From Paracidovorax citrulli (GTDB lineage: Bacteria > Pseudomonadota > Gammaproteobacteria > Burkholderiales > Burkholderiaceae_C), in the NCBI RefSeq assembly GCF_900100305.1, contig NZ_FNEY01000004.1:162249-226248 (forward strand): a stretch of DNA of 64,000 bases. The letters run 5' to 3'. Positions within the stretch are counted from its first letter, which is position 1, and each line of letters starts with the position of its first letter. Below are positions 51,286 through 59,535 of this stretch, one piece after another. Under the pieces are notes generated by a model. It searched no databases and was not told where the DNA came from. It saw nothing but the letters and a program-made list of their open reading frames with translations. The position numbers and the translations under genes were made by a program.

Positions 51286-51921
51286 TCAGAACTGCGCGCA
51301 CGGAGCGCTTTGGAGGGGCGAAGCGTTTTCGTGGAGAAGGCCTGCCTGCGTCCGCGTGCGGCGGAGAACGGATTGCAGGGCCGTGTCGTCGAGCCGCAGT
51401 CGTACGGCCATGACGTGGACGCCGCCCATCAGGCGCAGGGGGCCGCAGCGCTCATAGGACCAGCCCATGCCCGTGACGATCTTGCGCGCGTGCGCCTCGC
51501 TCATCACCGCGAGCATCTGATCGATGCCGTGCTGCGTGCCGTACTCCAGGCAGCCGGCCACCAGTTCCGCCACGGTCTGTCCACGGCTGAGCGGATCCAT
51601 GTCGGGATCCACGCCCATGCGGGTGGCTTCCCACACGCGGGGCGACGAGGGAATCGGGTGCGAGCCCATGAGTTCGGGCCACAGGCTCTGGATCATGTAG
51701 GGCTGCGTCGTGGGCAGCAGGCGCAGCATGCCCGCGATCCTGCTTTCGGCATGGCGCCGCACGAGATAGACGGCCTGCGGCGTGTCGAACTCATCGAATT
51801 CGAGCGGACCGTAGCACGGAAGCTCCCAGCCGGCATGCTCTACGAATACCCGGTGACGGAAGCGGTAGAGTGCCTCGGCACCGGGCGAGCCGGGGATGAT
51901 GCCGGTCAGGGTTTCGATCAT
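51286..51921 (-). CDS. LuxI-family acyl-homoserine lactone synthase
   Basis: 211 residues. The LuxI catalytic residues are all present: Arg24, Phe26, Trp32, Asp43, Asp46, Arg67, Glu98 and Arg101 (in VWEATRMGV). The enzyme makes an acyl-homoserine lactone from SAM and acyl-ACP; the acyl chain cannot be read. RBS AGGAGG lies about 8 nt before the ATG at 51921. It is transcribed away from luxR in the same direction with a 186-bp gap that holds a lux-box-like element. Confidence 0.93.
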   Translation of the reverse strand: MIETLTGIIPGSPGAEALYRFRHRVFVEHAGWELPCYGPLEFDEFDTPQAVYLVRRHAESRIAGMLRLLPTTQPYMIQSLWPELMGSHPIPSSPRVWEATRMGVDPDMDPLSRGQTVAELVAGCLEYGTQHGIDQMLAVMSEAHARKIVTGMGWSYERCGPLRLMGGVHVMAVRLRLDDTALQSVLRRTRTQAGLLHENASPLQSAPCAQF

Positions 51922-51951
51922 GTAGTCCTCCTCTTCTCTCGGGATGACTGC

Positions 51952-51998
51952 ATGGTAGGAAGGGCGGGGGGCCGTGCCACCTACTCAGACGCACAGCT
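51952..51998 (-). promoter_or_regulatory. luxI promoter with lux-box-like element
   Basis: A 20-bp element at 51979-51998, reading AGCTGTGCGTCTGAGTAGGT in promoter orientation, matches the ACP-gene element at 12 of 20 positions. A TACCAT -10-like hexamer at 51957-51952 puts its centre near -43, the usual LuxR position. Its internal symmetry is weak (4/10), so confidence is limited. Confidence 0.35.
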
Positions 51999-52107
51999 TG
52001 CAGAACCGAAGAAAATGCCTAATCTGCGTACTGTCGAGTCGATGTGGCGGTGCGCGGCCGCATCTGCCCTTGTACCGCCGCGCCGGACTGGACGTCCGGC
52101 TCGGCCC

Positions 52108-52836
52108 TCAGGGTATCGATATGAGACCCAGGTTGGCTGCGCGCACAGCCGCCGTCACCCGGCTGGCGGTGTCGAACTTGGCCATGGCATTCTTGAGATG
52201 GAAATTCACCGTATGTTCGGAGATGCGCATGATCCGGCCGATCTCCCAGGACGACTTGCCGTAGGCCACCCACGTGAGGCATTCGGCCTCTCTGGACGTC
52301 AGCTTCACCGCGGTGGGTATTTGCGTCTGCTCCGTGGCGAACCGCATGGTGTAGAGCGCATGGAACGCGGTGACCAATGCGTACGCCCTGACGCATGCGT
52401 CATTGCCGAGCGTCAATTGCTGATGGGACGCCACGGTCGCCAGAAAAATCCTGCCGCCGGGTTCGTGGATCGGCAGGCCCAAACCGTCTGCGAGCCCGGC
52501 GTCGGTCGCCTCGTCCATGATGTGCGCTTCCCGGTCGCCCTGTGCCGAAACGTCTTTCCAGCGATAGGGCGACATGGCCTGGGGCGCATGCCGGCGAACG
52601 GGGTCTTCGAGGTAATAGTTCCGCGCGATGTAATGAGATACCCAACGCGACGGGTAATTGTGCGACAACACCCCGATCGGTGGCTGCGACGTGCCGGATC
52701 CGTCCTGGCGCAGTTGCACGTAGCACAGCGAGAAGTGCTGGTAGCCCAGCAGAAGCACCGCCTGTTCAAAGCAGGCCAACAGTTCGGTCTGTGTGAGGGC
52801 TTGGTTGGCTCTCTGGATGAAATCGCGCAGAATCAT
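52108..52836 (-). CDS. LuxR-family quorum-sensing regulator
   Basis: 242 residues. The autoinducer-binding domain has the diagnostic Trp65, Tyr69, Asp78, Pro79 and Trp93, and a Gly near 118-120. The C-terminal GerE-type helix-turn-helix is KLTSREAECLTWVAYGKSSW with EHTVNFHLKNAMAKF. It is the partner of the adjacent LuxI and the expected regulator of the KAS/ligase cluster. It stands 168 bp downstream of the KAS A gene, behind a strong hairpin. Confidence 0.93.
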   Translation of the reverse strand: MILRDFIQRANQALTQTELLACFEQAVLLLGYQHFSLCYVQLRQDGSGTSQPPIGVLSHNYPSRWVSHYIARNYYLEDPVRRHAPQAMSPYRWKDVSAQGDREAHIMDEATDAGLADGLGLPIHEPGGRIFLATVASHQQLTLGNDACVRAYALVTAFHALYTMRFATEQTQIPTAVKLTSREAECLTWVAYGKSSWEIGRIMRISEHTVNFHLKNAMAKFDTASRVTAAVRAANLGLISIP

Positions 52837-52952
52837 TGCAGAGTTCCTCGACGTATGCGTTGGTTGCCGGTGCCAGTTCGATGGCAGGAGCTATATGCCG
52901 GGCCGCGCTATTCGGGCAAAGATGCCCATGCCGGGGTTTGCGATGCTGGATG

Positions 52953-52984
52953 GCAGATGCCTCGGACAGGCCGGAGGCATCTGC
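52953..52984 (-). terminator. 11-bp perfect hairpin between the biosynthetic genes and luxR
   Basis: GCAGATGCCTC (52953-52963) and GAGGCATCTGC (52974-52984) form a perfect 11-bp stem with a 10-nt loop in the 168-bp gap. There is no downstream T run on the minus strand, so it is not a standard intrinsic terminator. It may mark the end of the long operon or stabilise its 3' end. Confidence 0.4.
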
Positions 52985-53004
52985 GGATACGTGGTGGCGA
53001 GGGC

Positions 53005-53985
53005 TTATGAAGAAGGGCCGGAACCCGGGGCGCGGCATCGGCCCAGCGCCATGGCGGCCTGGGAGCCGTTGGCGCCCGACATGAAGAAAAGCAGGTTGTC
53101 CCCGTCCGGATTGATCGGACCACTGTGCCACAAATCCACGAGGTCGATGACTGAATCGCTGCATTGGACATGTCCGCAAGCGGAAACATTGTCGGAATAT
53201 ACCCAATCGGCGGGTTGCCCGAGGCTGGTGGCCAGCCGCCTGGAAATGTTCAGGTCCAGGTTTTCGGCAACCAGGTAGCGGAAGTCCCCCAATGCCAATC
53301 CCGCGAACTGTGCCGTGCGGGTGAGGAGCCGGTGGGCTATCGTGCCGTAGAGCGTCCGGTACTCTCGCCGCAGGGCCTCCGGCCGGGCATATGCCCGATG
53401 GTGCCGCCCGCTCACGTGGCCTTCCAAGGCGAGCACGCGGTTGAATGGCGTGTCCCGGCCGAGCAGGAGGGCGCTGGCGCCGTCGCTGTGGAATGTTATG
53501 CCTCCCGCGGTCCGATACGACTCGCCGCAGCAGCGGTCGGCGGACACGAGCAGTACCTTCTTCAAGTCCGGCTCCGCGTGGAAGAGGCTGCGCATCACCC
53601 TCAACGACAGCAGCAGGCTCGCGCAGTTCTGGCCGGACAAGGCGAAGCAGCGCGCCCGTCCCAGGCCGAAGGCGGAAGCCAGCCGCGCCGGCAGGCTGGC
53701 GGGCGCGGCTGGCGTGCTCGTCGACAGGGAATGCACGAACACGAGCAGATCGACGTCCTCCCGGTCCAGGCCGTGGCTGTCGATGAGCGCCTGCAGCGCA
53801 TTGCCCGCCATGTCCTCCACCGACTCGTCGCCGGCATGGTGGAAATTGCGCATCCCCTGTTTTTCCAGCGTGGCCAGCGTGGCCGCGTCCGCATGGTTCG
53901 CCTGGGCCCATGCCTGGATGGGCAACTGCTGGGGAAGATACCGGCTGGCGGCCTCGATGCCGAAAATGCCCGAAGCCTGGTTCAT
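53005..53985 (-). CDS. KAS III-like protein A (Cys-Glu-Asn)
   Basis: 326 residues with the thiolase-type ketoacyl synthase III fold. By alignment with FabH the nucleophile is Cys121 (SGQNCAS) and the Asn is Asn266 (SDNVSAC), but the catalytic His position reads Glu241 (VAENLD). Condensing enzymes with such changes often act as acyltransferases or as partners in heterodimers. Its start overlaps the KAS B stop (ATGA at 53985-53982), so the two are probably made together. It ends the long biosynthetic run; luxR follows after 168 bp. Confidence 0.85.
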   Translation of the reverse strand: MNQASGIFGIEAASRYLPQQLPIQAWAQANHADAATLATLEKQGMRNFHHAGDESVEDMAGNALQALIDSHGLDREDVDLLVFVHSLSTSTPAAPASLPARLASAFGLGRARCFALSGQNCASLLLSLRVMRSLFHAEPDLKKVLLVSADRCCGESYRTAGGITFHSDGASALLLGRDTPFNRVLALEGHVSGRHHRAYARPEALRREYRTLYGTIAHRLLTRTAQFAGLALGDFRYLVAENLDLNISRRLATSLGQPADWVYSDNVSACGHVQCSDSVIDLVDLWHSGPINPDGDNLLFFMSGANGSQAAMALGRCRAPGSGPSS

Positions 53986-55001
53986 GGCCTGCCTCCCGTG
54001 CGCACGAGGCAGCAGGCCGATTCGCCCTGCAACCCCGTGCTCCAGAGCACGCCGAGCCTGCGCTCGCCCGCCAGCGCTCCATCCCATGTCGCGCTGTGCA
54101 GGTTGGCGAGGCTTTCGGCGGCCGCCAGGTGGCCCTGGCGCCGCATGTCCCGCGGCCGGTACACATGTTCCATGCCGGCGCCTTGCAGTATCTGGTCGCA
54201 GAGCTGGCCGTCGATGTGCGGCATCAGAGCGAAGTCCAGGTCTTGCGGGCGGACGGCCGCGATATCGAGCGTCTCCCGCAGCGTCCGCACACCTTGCTGC
54301 AGCAGCGTCTGCCGCAGCTCCGATGGCGTCGCCTCGAACGGCGTCGGCGTACCGACGAGATCGGCGTGGTGGACACTGCCCAGCTCCCAACCGGGCTGCC
54401 CGGCCGCCTCGAGCTGCAGCGCCGCCGAACCGTCCTCGAAGACCGCGGTCTTGCCGAAGCTGCGCACGAAAGGGTGGATCCATTTCTCCGCTGCCACGAT
54501 GACGGCGCTGCGGCCCTTCGGCTCGTCCTGCAGGAGCGCGCAGGCGAGCCGCAGGGCGACGAGGCCGCTGCAGAGATTCTGCGAAAGACTGAACACCATC
54601 GAGGTGGTCGCGCCCAGTTCGTACTGGATGCGGCATGCGATGCCTTCCGCCACGTTCTCGTTCGTGGACGCATGGCAGTAGATGATGATGCCGATGCGCT
54701 CGCGCTCCGTATCGCTGCGGCCTTCGAACAGAGCCCGTGCTGCCGCGACCGCGAGATCCGACGCGGTGGCCTCGGGATCGGCCGTGTGCAGCAGCACGGG
54801 CGTCGTCGTGCGCATGGCCTCGAGTTGCAGGGGCGGTGGATCGTCCCAGCTCCCGAAAGGCAGGTTGTAGTCGAAGCCGGGTTCATGGAGGTAGGCGGTG
54901 GCGGGAGACCGCTGCTGCGCCCGCAGGCCGTGGAACCGGCTGCGGGTCGCCGGAAGATGGAGGGTGCTGCGCTTGAGGGTGCAACGCCAGAGGTCTTGCA
55001 T
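53982..55001 (-). CDS. KAS III-like protein B (Cys-His-His)
   Basis: 339 residues of the same fold. Cys144 (SQNLCSG) and His262 (LMPHIDG) are in place, but the FabH Asn is replaced by His291 (RRQGHLAAAE). KAS III relatives without the Asn transfer acyl groups without decarboxylative condensation in several pathways (CerJ-type enzymes), so acyl transfer is a fair alternative. It overlaps KAS A by four bases and lies 43 bp after the GNAT gene. Confidence 0.85.
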   Translation of the reverse strand: MQDLWRCTLKRSTLHLPATRSRFHGLRAQQRSPATAYLHEPGFDYNLPFGSWDDPPPLQLEAMRTTTPVLLHTADPEATASDLAVAAARALFEGRSDTERERIGIIIYCHASTNENVAEGIACRIQYELGATTSMVFSLSQNLCSGLVALRLACALLQDEPKGRSAVIVAAEKWIHPFVRSFGKTAVFEDGSAALQLEAAGQPGWELGSVHHADLVGTPTPFEATPSELRQTLLQQGVRTLRETLDIAAVRPQDLDFALMPHIDGQLCDQILQGAGMEHVYRPRDMRRQGHLAAAESLANLHSATWDGALAGERRLGVLWSTGLQGESACCLVRTGGRP

Positions 55002-55044
55002 TCAGGATCCTTTGGTTTCGGTTGGAAAAATGCCAGGCGCCGGG

Positions 55045-55581
55045 TTACGGTGCCGTGGAGTCGATGGGTGCAGGTGCCAGCAATTCGAAATGCACCCGGC
55101 CCAGTAAGCGGCCGTCCAGTTCGTGGCATGCCTGCTGGACACCGTAGGGCCGGAAGCCGAGCGCGTTCAGGAGGCGCAGCGAGCGGTGATTGGTTTCCAC
55201 GGCCCAGGCATTGATGGACCGGCGGCCCAGCCGGCCGAAGCCTTCCATCAACAGGGCACGCGCCGCATCCTCCGTGATGCCGCGGTAGGCCCTGCGGCCG
55301 GGGTCGCGCGCCACCCAGAAGCTCGCCGAACCGAAGGGATGCTGGACTTCCGCCAACACCACGATGCCCAGTGCCGTGCCGTCGCCGCGTTCCCCGAAGA
55401 CGCGCATGCAGTACTGCGGGCTGCGCGCCATCACGCCGAGTGCGACGGCGTTGAGCCGCTGGCGCCCCTGGCCGAAGTCGAACCATCGGTAAACTGCCGG
55501 GGCCTGCATCCAGTCCAGAACCCGTTCCAGATCGGCGGGTGACGGGGGGCGCAGGAAAAAAGGTGACTGCTGTTCTGCCAT
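55045..55581 (-). CDS. GNAT-family N-acyltransferase
   Basis: 178-residue GCN5-related acetyltransferase of the RimJ/RimL-like subgroup. The acyl-CoA-binding loop is recognisable around RRAYRGITEDAARALL, and the C-terminal AVETNHRSLRLLNALGFRPYG is characteristic. In this cluster it most likely acylates an amine on the product (inference). Start ATG at 55581 (MAEQQSPFFLRPPS) was chosen over upstream low-complexity frame. It lies 22 bp after the ACAD-like gene. Confidence 0.85.
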   Translation of the reverse strand: MAEQQSPFFLRPPSPADLERVLDWMQAPAVYRWFDFGQGRQRLNAVALGVMARSPQYCMRVFGERGDGTALGIVVLAEVQHPFGSASFWVARDPGRRAYRGITEDAARALLMEGFGRLGRRSINAWAVETNHRSLRLLNALGFRPYGVQQACHELDGRLLGRVHFELLAPAPIDSTAP

Positions 55582-55603
55582 GCGTATGCCCTGACCTGTG
55601 GGC

Positions 55604-56713
55604 TCAGCGGCCCGGTGATGCCGCCGGGGCGGACAGTGCTGCTGCCACGCGGGCCGTTTCCAGCAGCATGAGCGTGAGCAGCTGTGCGTCCTGAAAGCGC
55701 CGCGCAGGGGGAAAACCTTCCACGTAGCCATGCCCGCCGCAGATCTGCACGGCGTGGCGGTGGACTTCCATGCTGGTACATGCGATGTGCCGCGCGGCTT
55801 CGGCGAAGTGGGGCGCCGTCAACTCCTGGACAGCCAGCCGCGAGGCAGAGTCCAGAACCAGCAGCCGCAACCCGTCGGTGGCGATCGCCATGTCGGCCAG
55901 CCGCAGCAGCACCGCCTGGTGGTGGAAGATGGGCCGCTGGAAGGCCACGCGCGTGCGCGCATACTCGAAGGCGAAGGTGGTGGCGGCCCGCGCCGCTCCG
56001 GCCAGCAGTGCGGCGAGCCACAGCCCATGCCATATCAGGCCATGCTCGAGCTGGCGCTGGGACAGTTCGAAGGCGTGGGAGCTGCGTCCCGCGGCCGAAC
56101 CGATGTGCAGCCGGACCATCCGCAGAGGGTCCTGTCCGGATTGCGCTTGCGCCTGCGCCTGCATCCGCATGCCTGCCAGCTCATCGATCCCGAAACCCCG
56201 CAGTACGTGGCCGCCATCCGGTGCGCCCGGGCAGAGCGCGAGCAGCCCGCCGGGCGCCTGGGGCAGCAGCGTGAATGCCACATCGCCCTGCGGTTCGCAC
56301 ACCGCGAACGGCAAGGCGCCGCTTCCTCCGAAGAGGTTTTCCGCATCTGCCGGCAGCAGAGACCCCATCTTTTCGCATTCCCGGCGCATCGCGAGCGCCG
56401 GGACGGACAGGGTGATCTCGGCCGCCAGCCACAGCGGCCCGGCGGCCATCTCCTCCAGCAGCAGGCAGACGGCCGGCGCATCCACGCACAGGCCGTCGCA
56501 GTCCTGCGGCAGCACCGCGCTCGCCAGGCCGAGCCGGGCCGCCTGCTGCAGTGCCGCCTGTCTCCCGGATGCCGAGGCGGCATCTCCGAGAAGCGGCAGC
56601 AGGCGCTCGCGCGCATAGCGGCGCACGGGTTCCAGCATGCTGCACTCGTCTTCGCTCAACCGCAGCGAGAAGTCGCGCGGATCGGTTTGGGATTCGGGGG
56701 ATACCAGGGACAT
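55604..56713 (-). CDS. acyl-CoA dehydrogenase-like protein without the usual catalytic Glu
   Basis: 369 residues with the ACAD C-terminal helical domain (FAFEYARTRVAFQRPIFHHQAV, QICGGHGYVEGFPPARRFQDA). At the end of that domain ordinary medium-chain enzymes read Y-E-G-T; here the segment reads M-L-L-E-T, so the base is missing or shifted by one residue. Some aminoacyl-carrier-protein dehydrogenases and ACAD-like oxygenases also lack it. The N-terminal half is divergent. Acting on a carrier-protein-bound acyl chain is the likeliest role in this setting. It lies 21 bp after the decarboxylase gene. Confidence 0.8.
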   Translation of the reverse strand: MSLVSPESQTDPRDFSLRLSEDECSMLEPVRRYARERLLPLLGDAASASGRQAALQQAARLGLASAVLPQDCDGLCVDAPAVCLLLEEMAAGPLWLAAEITLSVPALAMRRECEKMGSLLPADAENLFGGSGALPFAVCEPQGDVAFTLLPQAPGGLLALCPGAPDGGHVLRGFGIDELAGMRMQAQAQAQSGQDPLRMVRLHIGSAAGRSSHAFELSQRQLEHGLIWHGLWLAALLAGAARAATTFAFEYARTRVAFQRPIFHHQAVLLRLADMAIATDGLRLLVLDSASRLAVQELTAPHFAEAARHIACTSMEVHRHAVQICGGHGYVEGFPPARRFQDAQLLTLMLLETARVAAALSAPAASPGR

Positions 56714-56734
56714 GGTGATTCCTCTCGGCTGGTG

Positions 56735-57949
56735 TCAGACCAGGATTTCTGCAGGTTCGGGATGGCTCAGGAAGGCGGCCGGGCTGGCGCTGCGCCCGTA
56801 CGCGCCGGATTGCGCCACCACCACGAAGTCGCCGATGTCCGGCGAGGCAAGCGCGACGCGGTCCGCGATCCGGTCGAGCGGTGTGCAAAGACATCCGACG
56901 ATGTGGCAGGTTTCCGTGGCCGGAAGGCCGGACTTGTTGCCGATCGCCACGGGGTAGTTGCGCCGCAGCACCTGACCGAAATTCCCCGACGCCGCGAGCT
57001 GGTGGTGCAGGCCGCCGTCGGTCACCAGAAAGGTTTCTCCCCGGGACACCTTCTTGTCCAGGATCCGACAGACATAGATGCCTGCCTCGCCGACCAGATA
57101 GCGGCCGAACTCCATCGCCAGCCGCGCTTCGGGCAACCGCTGCCGCAGCGGCACGAGCCATTGCCGCATGGCCGCGCCGATGGGCTCCAGGTCCAGCGCG
57201 CGTTCATTCTCGAAGTACGGGATGCCGAAGCCGCCCCCCATGTTGACGAAGGCCACGGGAGCCTTCGCTTGGTCGGCGAGCCGGACCACGAGTTCGGCCA
57301 CATGCCGCTGCGCCGAGATCACCGTGTCGGCGTCCAGGCACTGCGATCCCCAGAACACATGGAAGCCGCGGAAGTCGAGGTCGCGCTGCGCGATGGCGGC
57401 CAGCACGCCGGGCGCCTGTTCCGCGTCGATGCCGAACTGGCGCGGGCCTCCGCCCATGCGCATGCCGCTGGTTTTCGGCTGGAAGTCCGGATTGATGCGC
57501 AGGGCCACGCGCGGGCGCACGCCCAGAGCCTGGCCTGCGCGTGCGGCCGCGTCGAGCTGATGGACCGATTCCAGCGTGAGGGTCGCTCCGGCGCCGACGG
57601 TGCTGCGCACGTCGAGTTCTGTCTTGCCCGGACCGGCCAGCGCGATGTGCTCGGCGGCCATGCCGGTATCCAGAGCCACCCGCAACTCGCCGGCCGACGC
57701 CACGTCGAAGCCGTCCACCAGCCCGGCCATGCAATGCACGAGCGCCGGCATGGGATTGGCCTTGATGGAGTAGTGGATGCGGATGTCGGGAGCGAGCCAG
57801 CGCCGCAGCAGCGCCACGCGCTCGGCCAGCTTGCTCCGGTCGTAAGCGAAGAACGGCGTGCGGCCGGCCCGCTCCGCCAGGCGTGACAGGGGCAGGCCGC
57901 CGATTTCGATAGCGCCGTCCCGGGTCGTGAAGGTGTCGAGGATCGTCAT
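56735..57949 (-). CDS. fold-III PLP decarboxylase, BtrK/exosortase-A-associated type
   Basis: 404-residue alanine-racemase-fold decarboxylase. The PLP lysine is Lys63 (HYSIKANPMPALV), the glycine loop is GGGFGIPYFEN, and the partner-site Cys is in VGCLCTPLDR. The sequence INPDFQPKTSGMRMGGGPRQ and PFFAYDRSKL resemble the decarboxylases found in exosortase-A gene sets and BtrK of butirosin synthesis, which decarboxylates an amino acid while it is attached to a carrier protein. It overlaps the ligase gene by four bases. It is not lysA: it has no lysine-pathway neighbour and its sequence belongs to the other branch. Confidence 0.88.
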   Translation of the reverse strand: MTILDTFTTRDGAIEIGGLPLSRLAERAGRTPFFAYDRSKLAERVALLRRWLAPDIRIHYSIKANPMPALVHCMAGLVDGFDVASAGELRVALDTGMAAEHIALAGPGKTELDVRSTVGAGATLTLESVHQLDAAARAGQALGVRPRVALRINPDFQPKTSGMRMGGGPRQFGIDAEQAPGVLAAIAQRDLDFRGFHVFWGSQCLDADTVISAQRHVAELVVRLADQAKAPVAFVNMGGGFGIPYFENERALDLEPIGAAMRQWLVPLRQRLPEARLAMEFGRYLVGEAGIYVCRILDKKVSRGETFLVTDGGLHHQLAASGNFGQVLRRNYPVAIGNKSGLPATETCHIVGCLCTPLDRIADRVALASPDIGDFVVVAQSGAYGRSASPAAFLSHPEPAEILV

Positions 57950-59535
57950 ACCGCCTCCGTTGCGATGGAGAGTTCGCGCTGCAGTGCCGCGCGGTCGAAC
58001 TTGCCGTTGGGATTGCGCTGGATCGTGCTGCGCACGTGGATGGCGCGGGGCACCATGTAGGACGGCAGCCGCTGCCGGCAGTGCGTGAGAATGGCTTCGG
58101 CGTCGAGGCTGCCGCGGGGAGGCGGCGCCACCACGAGGACGATCGCCTGCCCGAGCGCATCGTCCGGTATGCCCACCGCGACCACCTCGCCTGCCAGTCC
58201 GCTCGCCAGCACCGTTTCCTCGATTTCCTCGGGGCTCACCCGGTAGCCGGAGGTCTTGATCAGGCCGTCGTTGCGGCCCACGAAGTACAAAAACCCCTCG
58301 GAGTCCCGTCGAACGAGATCGCCGGACCACACGGCCTGCTCCGGCACCATGCCGGGCCACGGCCGGGCTTCGGGGGAAGGCCGGAAGCGTTGCGCGGTGC
58401 GCTCCGGATCGCGCCAGTAGCCCCGCGCCACGAAGGCCCCGACATGCACCAGTTCGCCGGTTTCGTCCGCATCGCAGGGAGTGCCGTCCGGGCGTACCAC
58501 GAGAATGCGGGCGTTCGGCACGGCCTTGCCGATGGAGTCGGGGCGCCGGTCGGCTTCCTCCGGAGGCAGGTAGGTGGAACGGAATGCCTCGGTCAGGCCG
58601 TACATCAGAAACGGCCGGGCGGCCGGGAACAGCTCGCGGAGCTTGGCCAGCACGGGTTTCGGCATGCGGCCTCCGGTATTCGCGAAGTAGCGCAGCTGCG
58701 CTGCGGCCGCGGGCGGCCAGGAAGCGCTGCAGAGCTGGATCCAGAGCGGGGGAACCGCGGTGATGCCTGTGATGCGCTCGCGCTCGCACGCCGCGATCAC
58801 GTCGCCCGGCGCCAGGTAGTTGACGAGCACCGCCGCCGCACCCGCGTGGAACGCAGTGGTGAGCTGGCTGAAACCCGCATCGAAGCTGAGCGGCAGCGCG
58901 CACAGGATGCGGTCCTCGCCGTGGTTGCCGAGGTAGGTCGCCACGCTCCAGGCGCCTTCGAGCAGATTGTGGTGCGTCAGCATCACGCCCTTGGGCAAAC
59001 CCGTGGAGCCGGATGTGTAGAGGATCGCGGCCAGGTCGCTGTCGATCGTGTCGATCTGGCCGCGGTCCAGCGGAGCGAAGTCCAGCAGCGCCTGCCAGAC
59101 CCGCGTCTCGGCGAACCCCAGAACCGGGAGGCGGGCGTCGGGAGCATCGATCAGGAAGGTTTCCGCCAGCGCCGGAAGGCGGGGGGCCTGCGCCGCCAGC
59201 AAACCCAGGCGGGTTGCCGAGGTCACCAGGCTCCTGGCGCCGCTGTCTTGCAAAATGTGGACCACCTGCTCGGGTTTCAGCAGCGGGTTGACCGGCACGA
59301 AAACGCCGCCCGCCGCTGCGATGGCGAAGAAGGCCTCGACGGTTTCCACGCGCTTGTCCAGGAAGACGGCGACGCGGTCTCCGCGCTGCAGGCCACCGGC
59401 GGCCAGGCCCGCGGCGATCGACAGCACATGGTCGCGCAGCGTGGCGTAGTCCAGCCGATGGTCTCCATCGACCAGGGCCTGTGCGCCGGGAGCGCGGTCG
59501 GCGCTGTGGCATATCAGTTCAACGAGATTGCGCAT
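57946..59535 (-). CDS. AMP-forming acyl/aminoacyl ligase
   Basis: 529-residue ANL-superfamily enzyme. The P-loop YTSGSTGLPKGV is at 173-184, the motif YGLTEAFRSTY and GRNDGLIKTSGYRVSPEEIEE are clear, and the catalytic Lys is in NGKFDRAAL near the C-terminus. No carrier or condensation domain is attached, so it is a free-standing loading enzyme for the cluster ACP. It resembles exosortase-A-associated ligases. The substrate is probably an amino acid in view of the adjoining decarboxylase (inference). It overlaps MATE at its start by 17 bp. Confidence 0.9.
   Translation of the reverse strand: MRNLVELICHSADRAPGAQALVDGDHRLDYATLRDHVLSIAAGLAAGGLQRGDRVAVFLDKRVETVEAFFAIAAAGGVFVPVNPLLKPEQVVHILQDSGARSLVTSATRLGLLAAQAPRLPALAETFLIDAPDARLPVLGFAETRVWQALLDFAPLDRGQIDTIDSDLAAILYTSGSTGLPKGVMLTHHNLLEGAWSVATYLGNHGEDRILCALPLSFDAGFSQLTTAFHAGAAAVLVNYLAPGDVIAACERERITGITAVPPLWIQLCSASWPPAAAAQLRYFANTGGRMPKPVLAKLRELFPAARPFLMYGLTEAFRSTYLPPEEADRRPDSIGKAVPNARILVVRPDGTPCDADETGELVHVGAFVARGYWRDPERTAQRFRPSPEARPWPGMVPEQAVWSGDLVRRDSEGFLYFVGRNDGLIKTSGYRVSPEEIEETVLASGLAGEVVAVGIPDDALGQAIVLVVAPPPRGSLDAEAILTHCRQRLPSYMVPRAIHVRSTIQRNPNGKFDRAALQRELSIATEAV

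Noticed and set aside
56735..57949. Diaminopimelate decarboxylase (lysA) or ornithine decarboxylase
   Set aside because: The sequence pattern is that of the BtrK/exosortase-associated branch and the neighbours are an ACP-loading ligase and KAS proteins, not lysine or polyamine genes.
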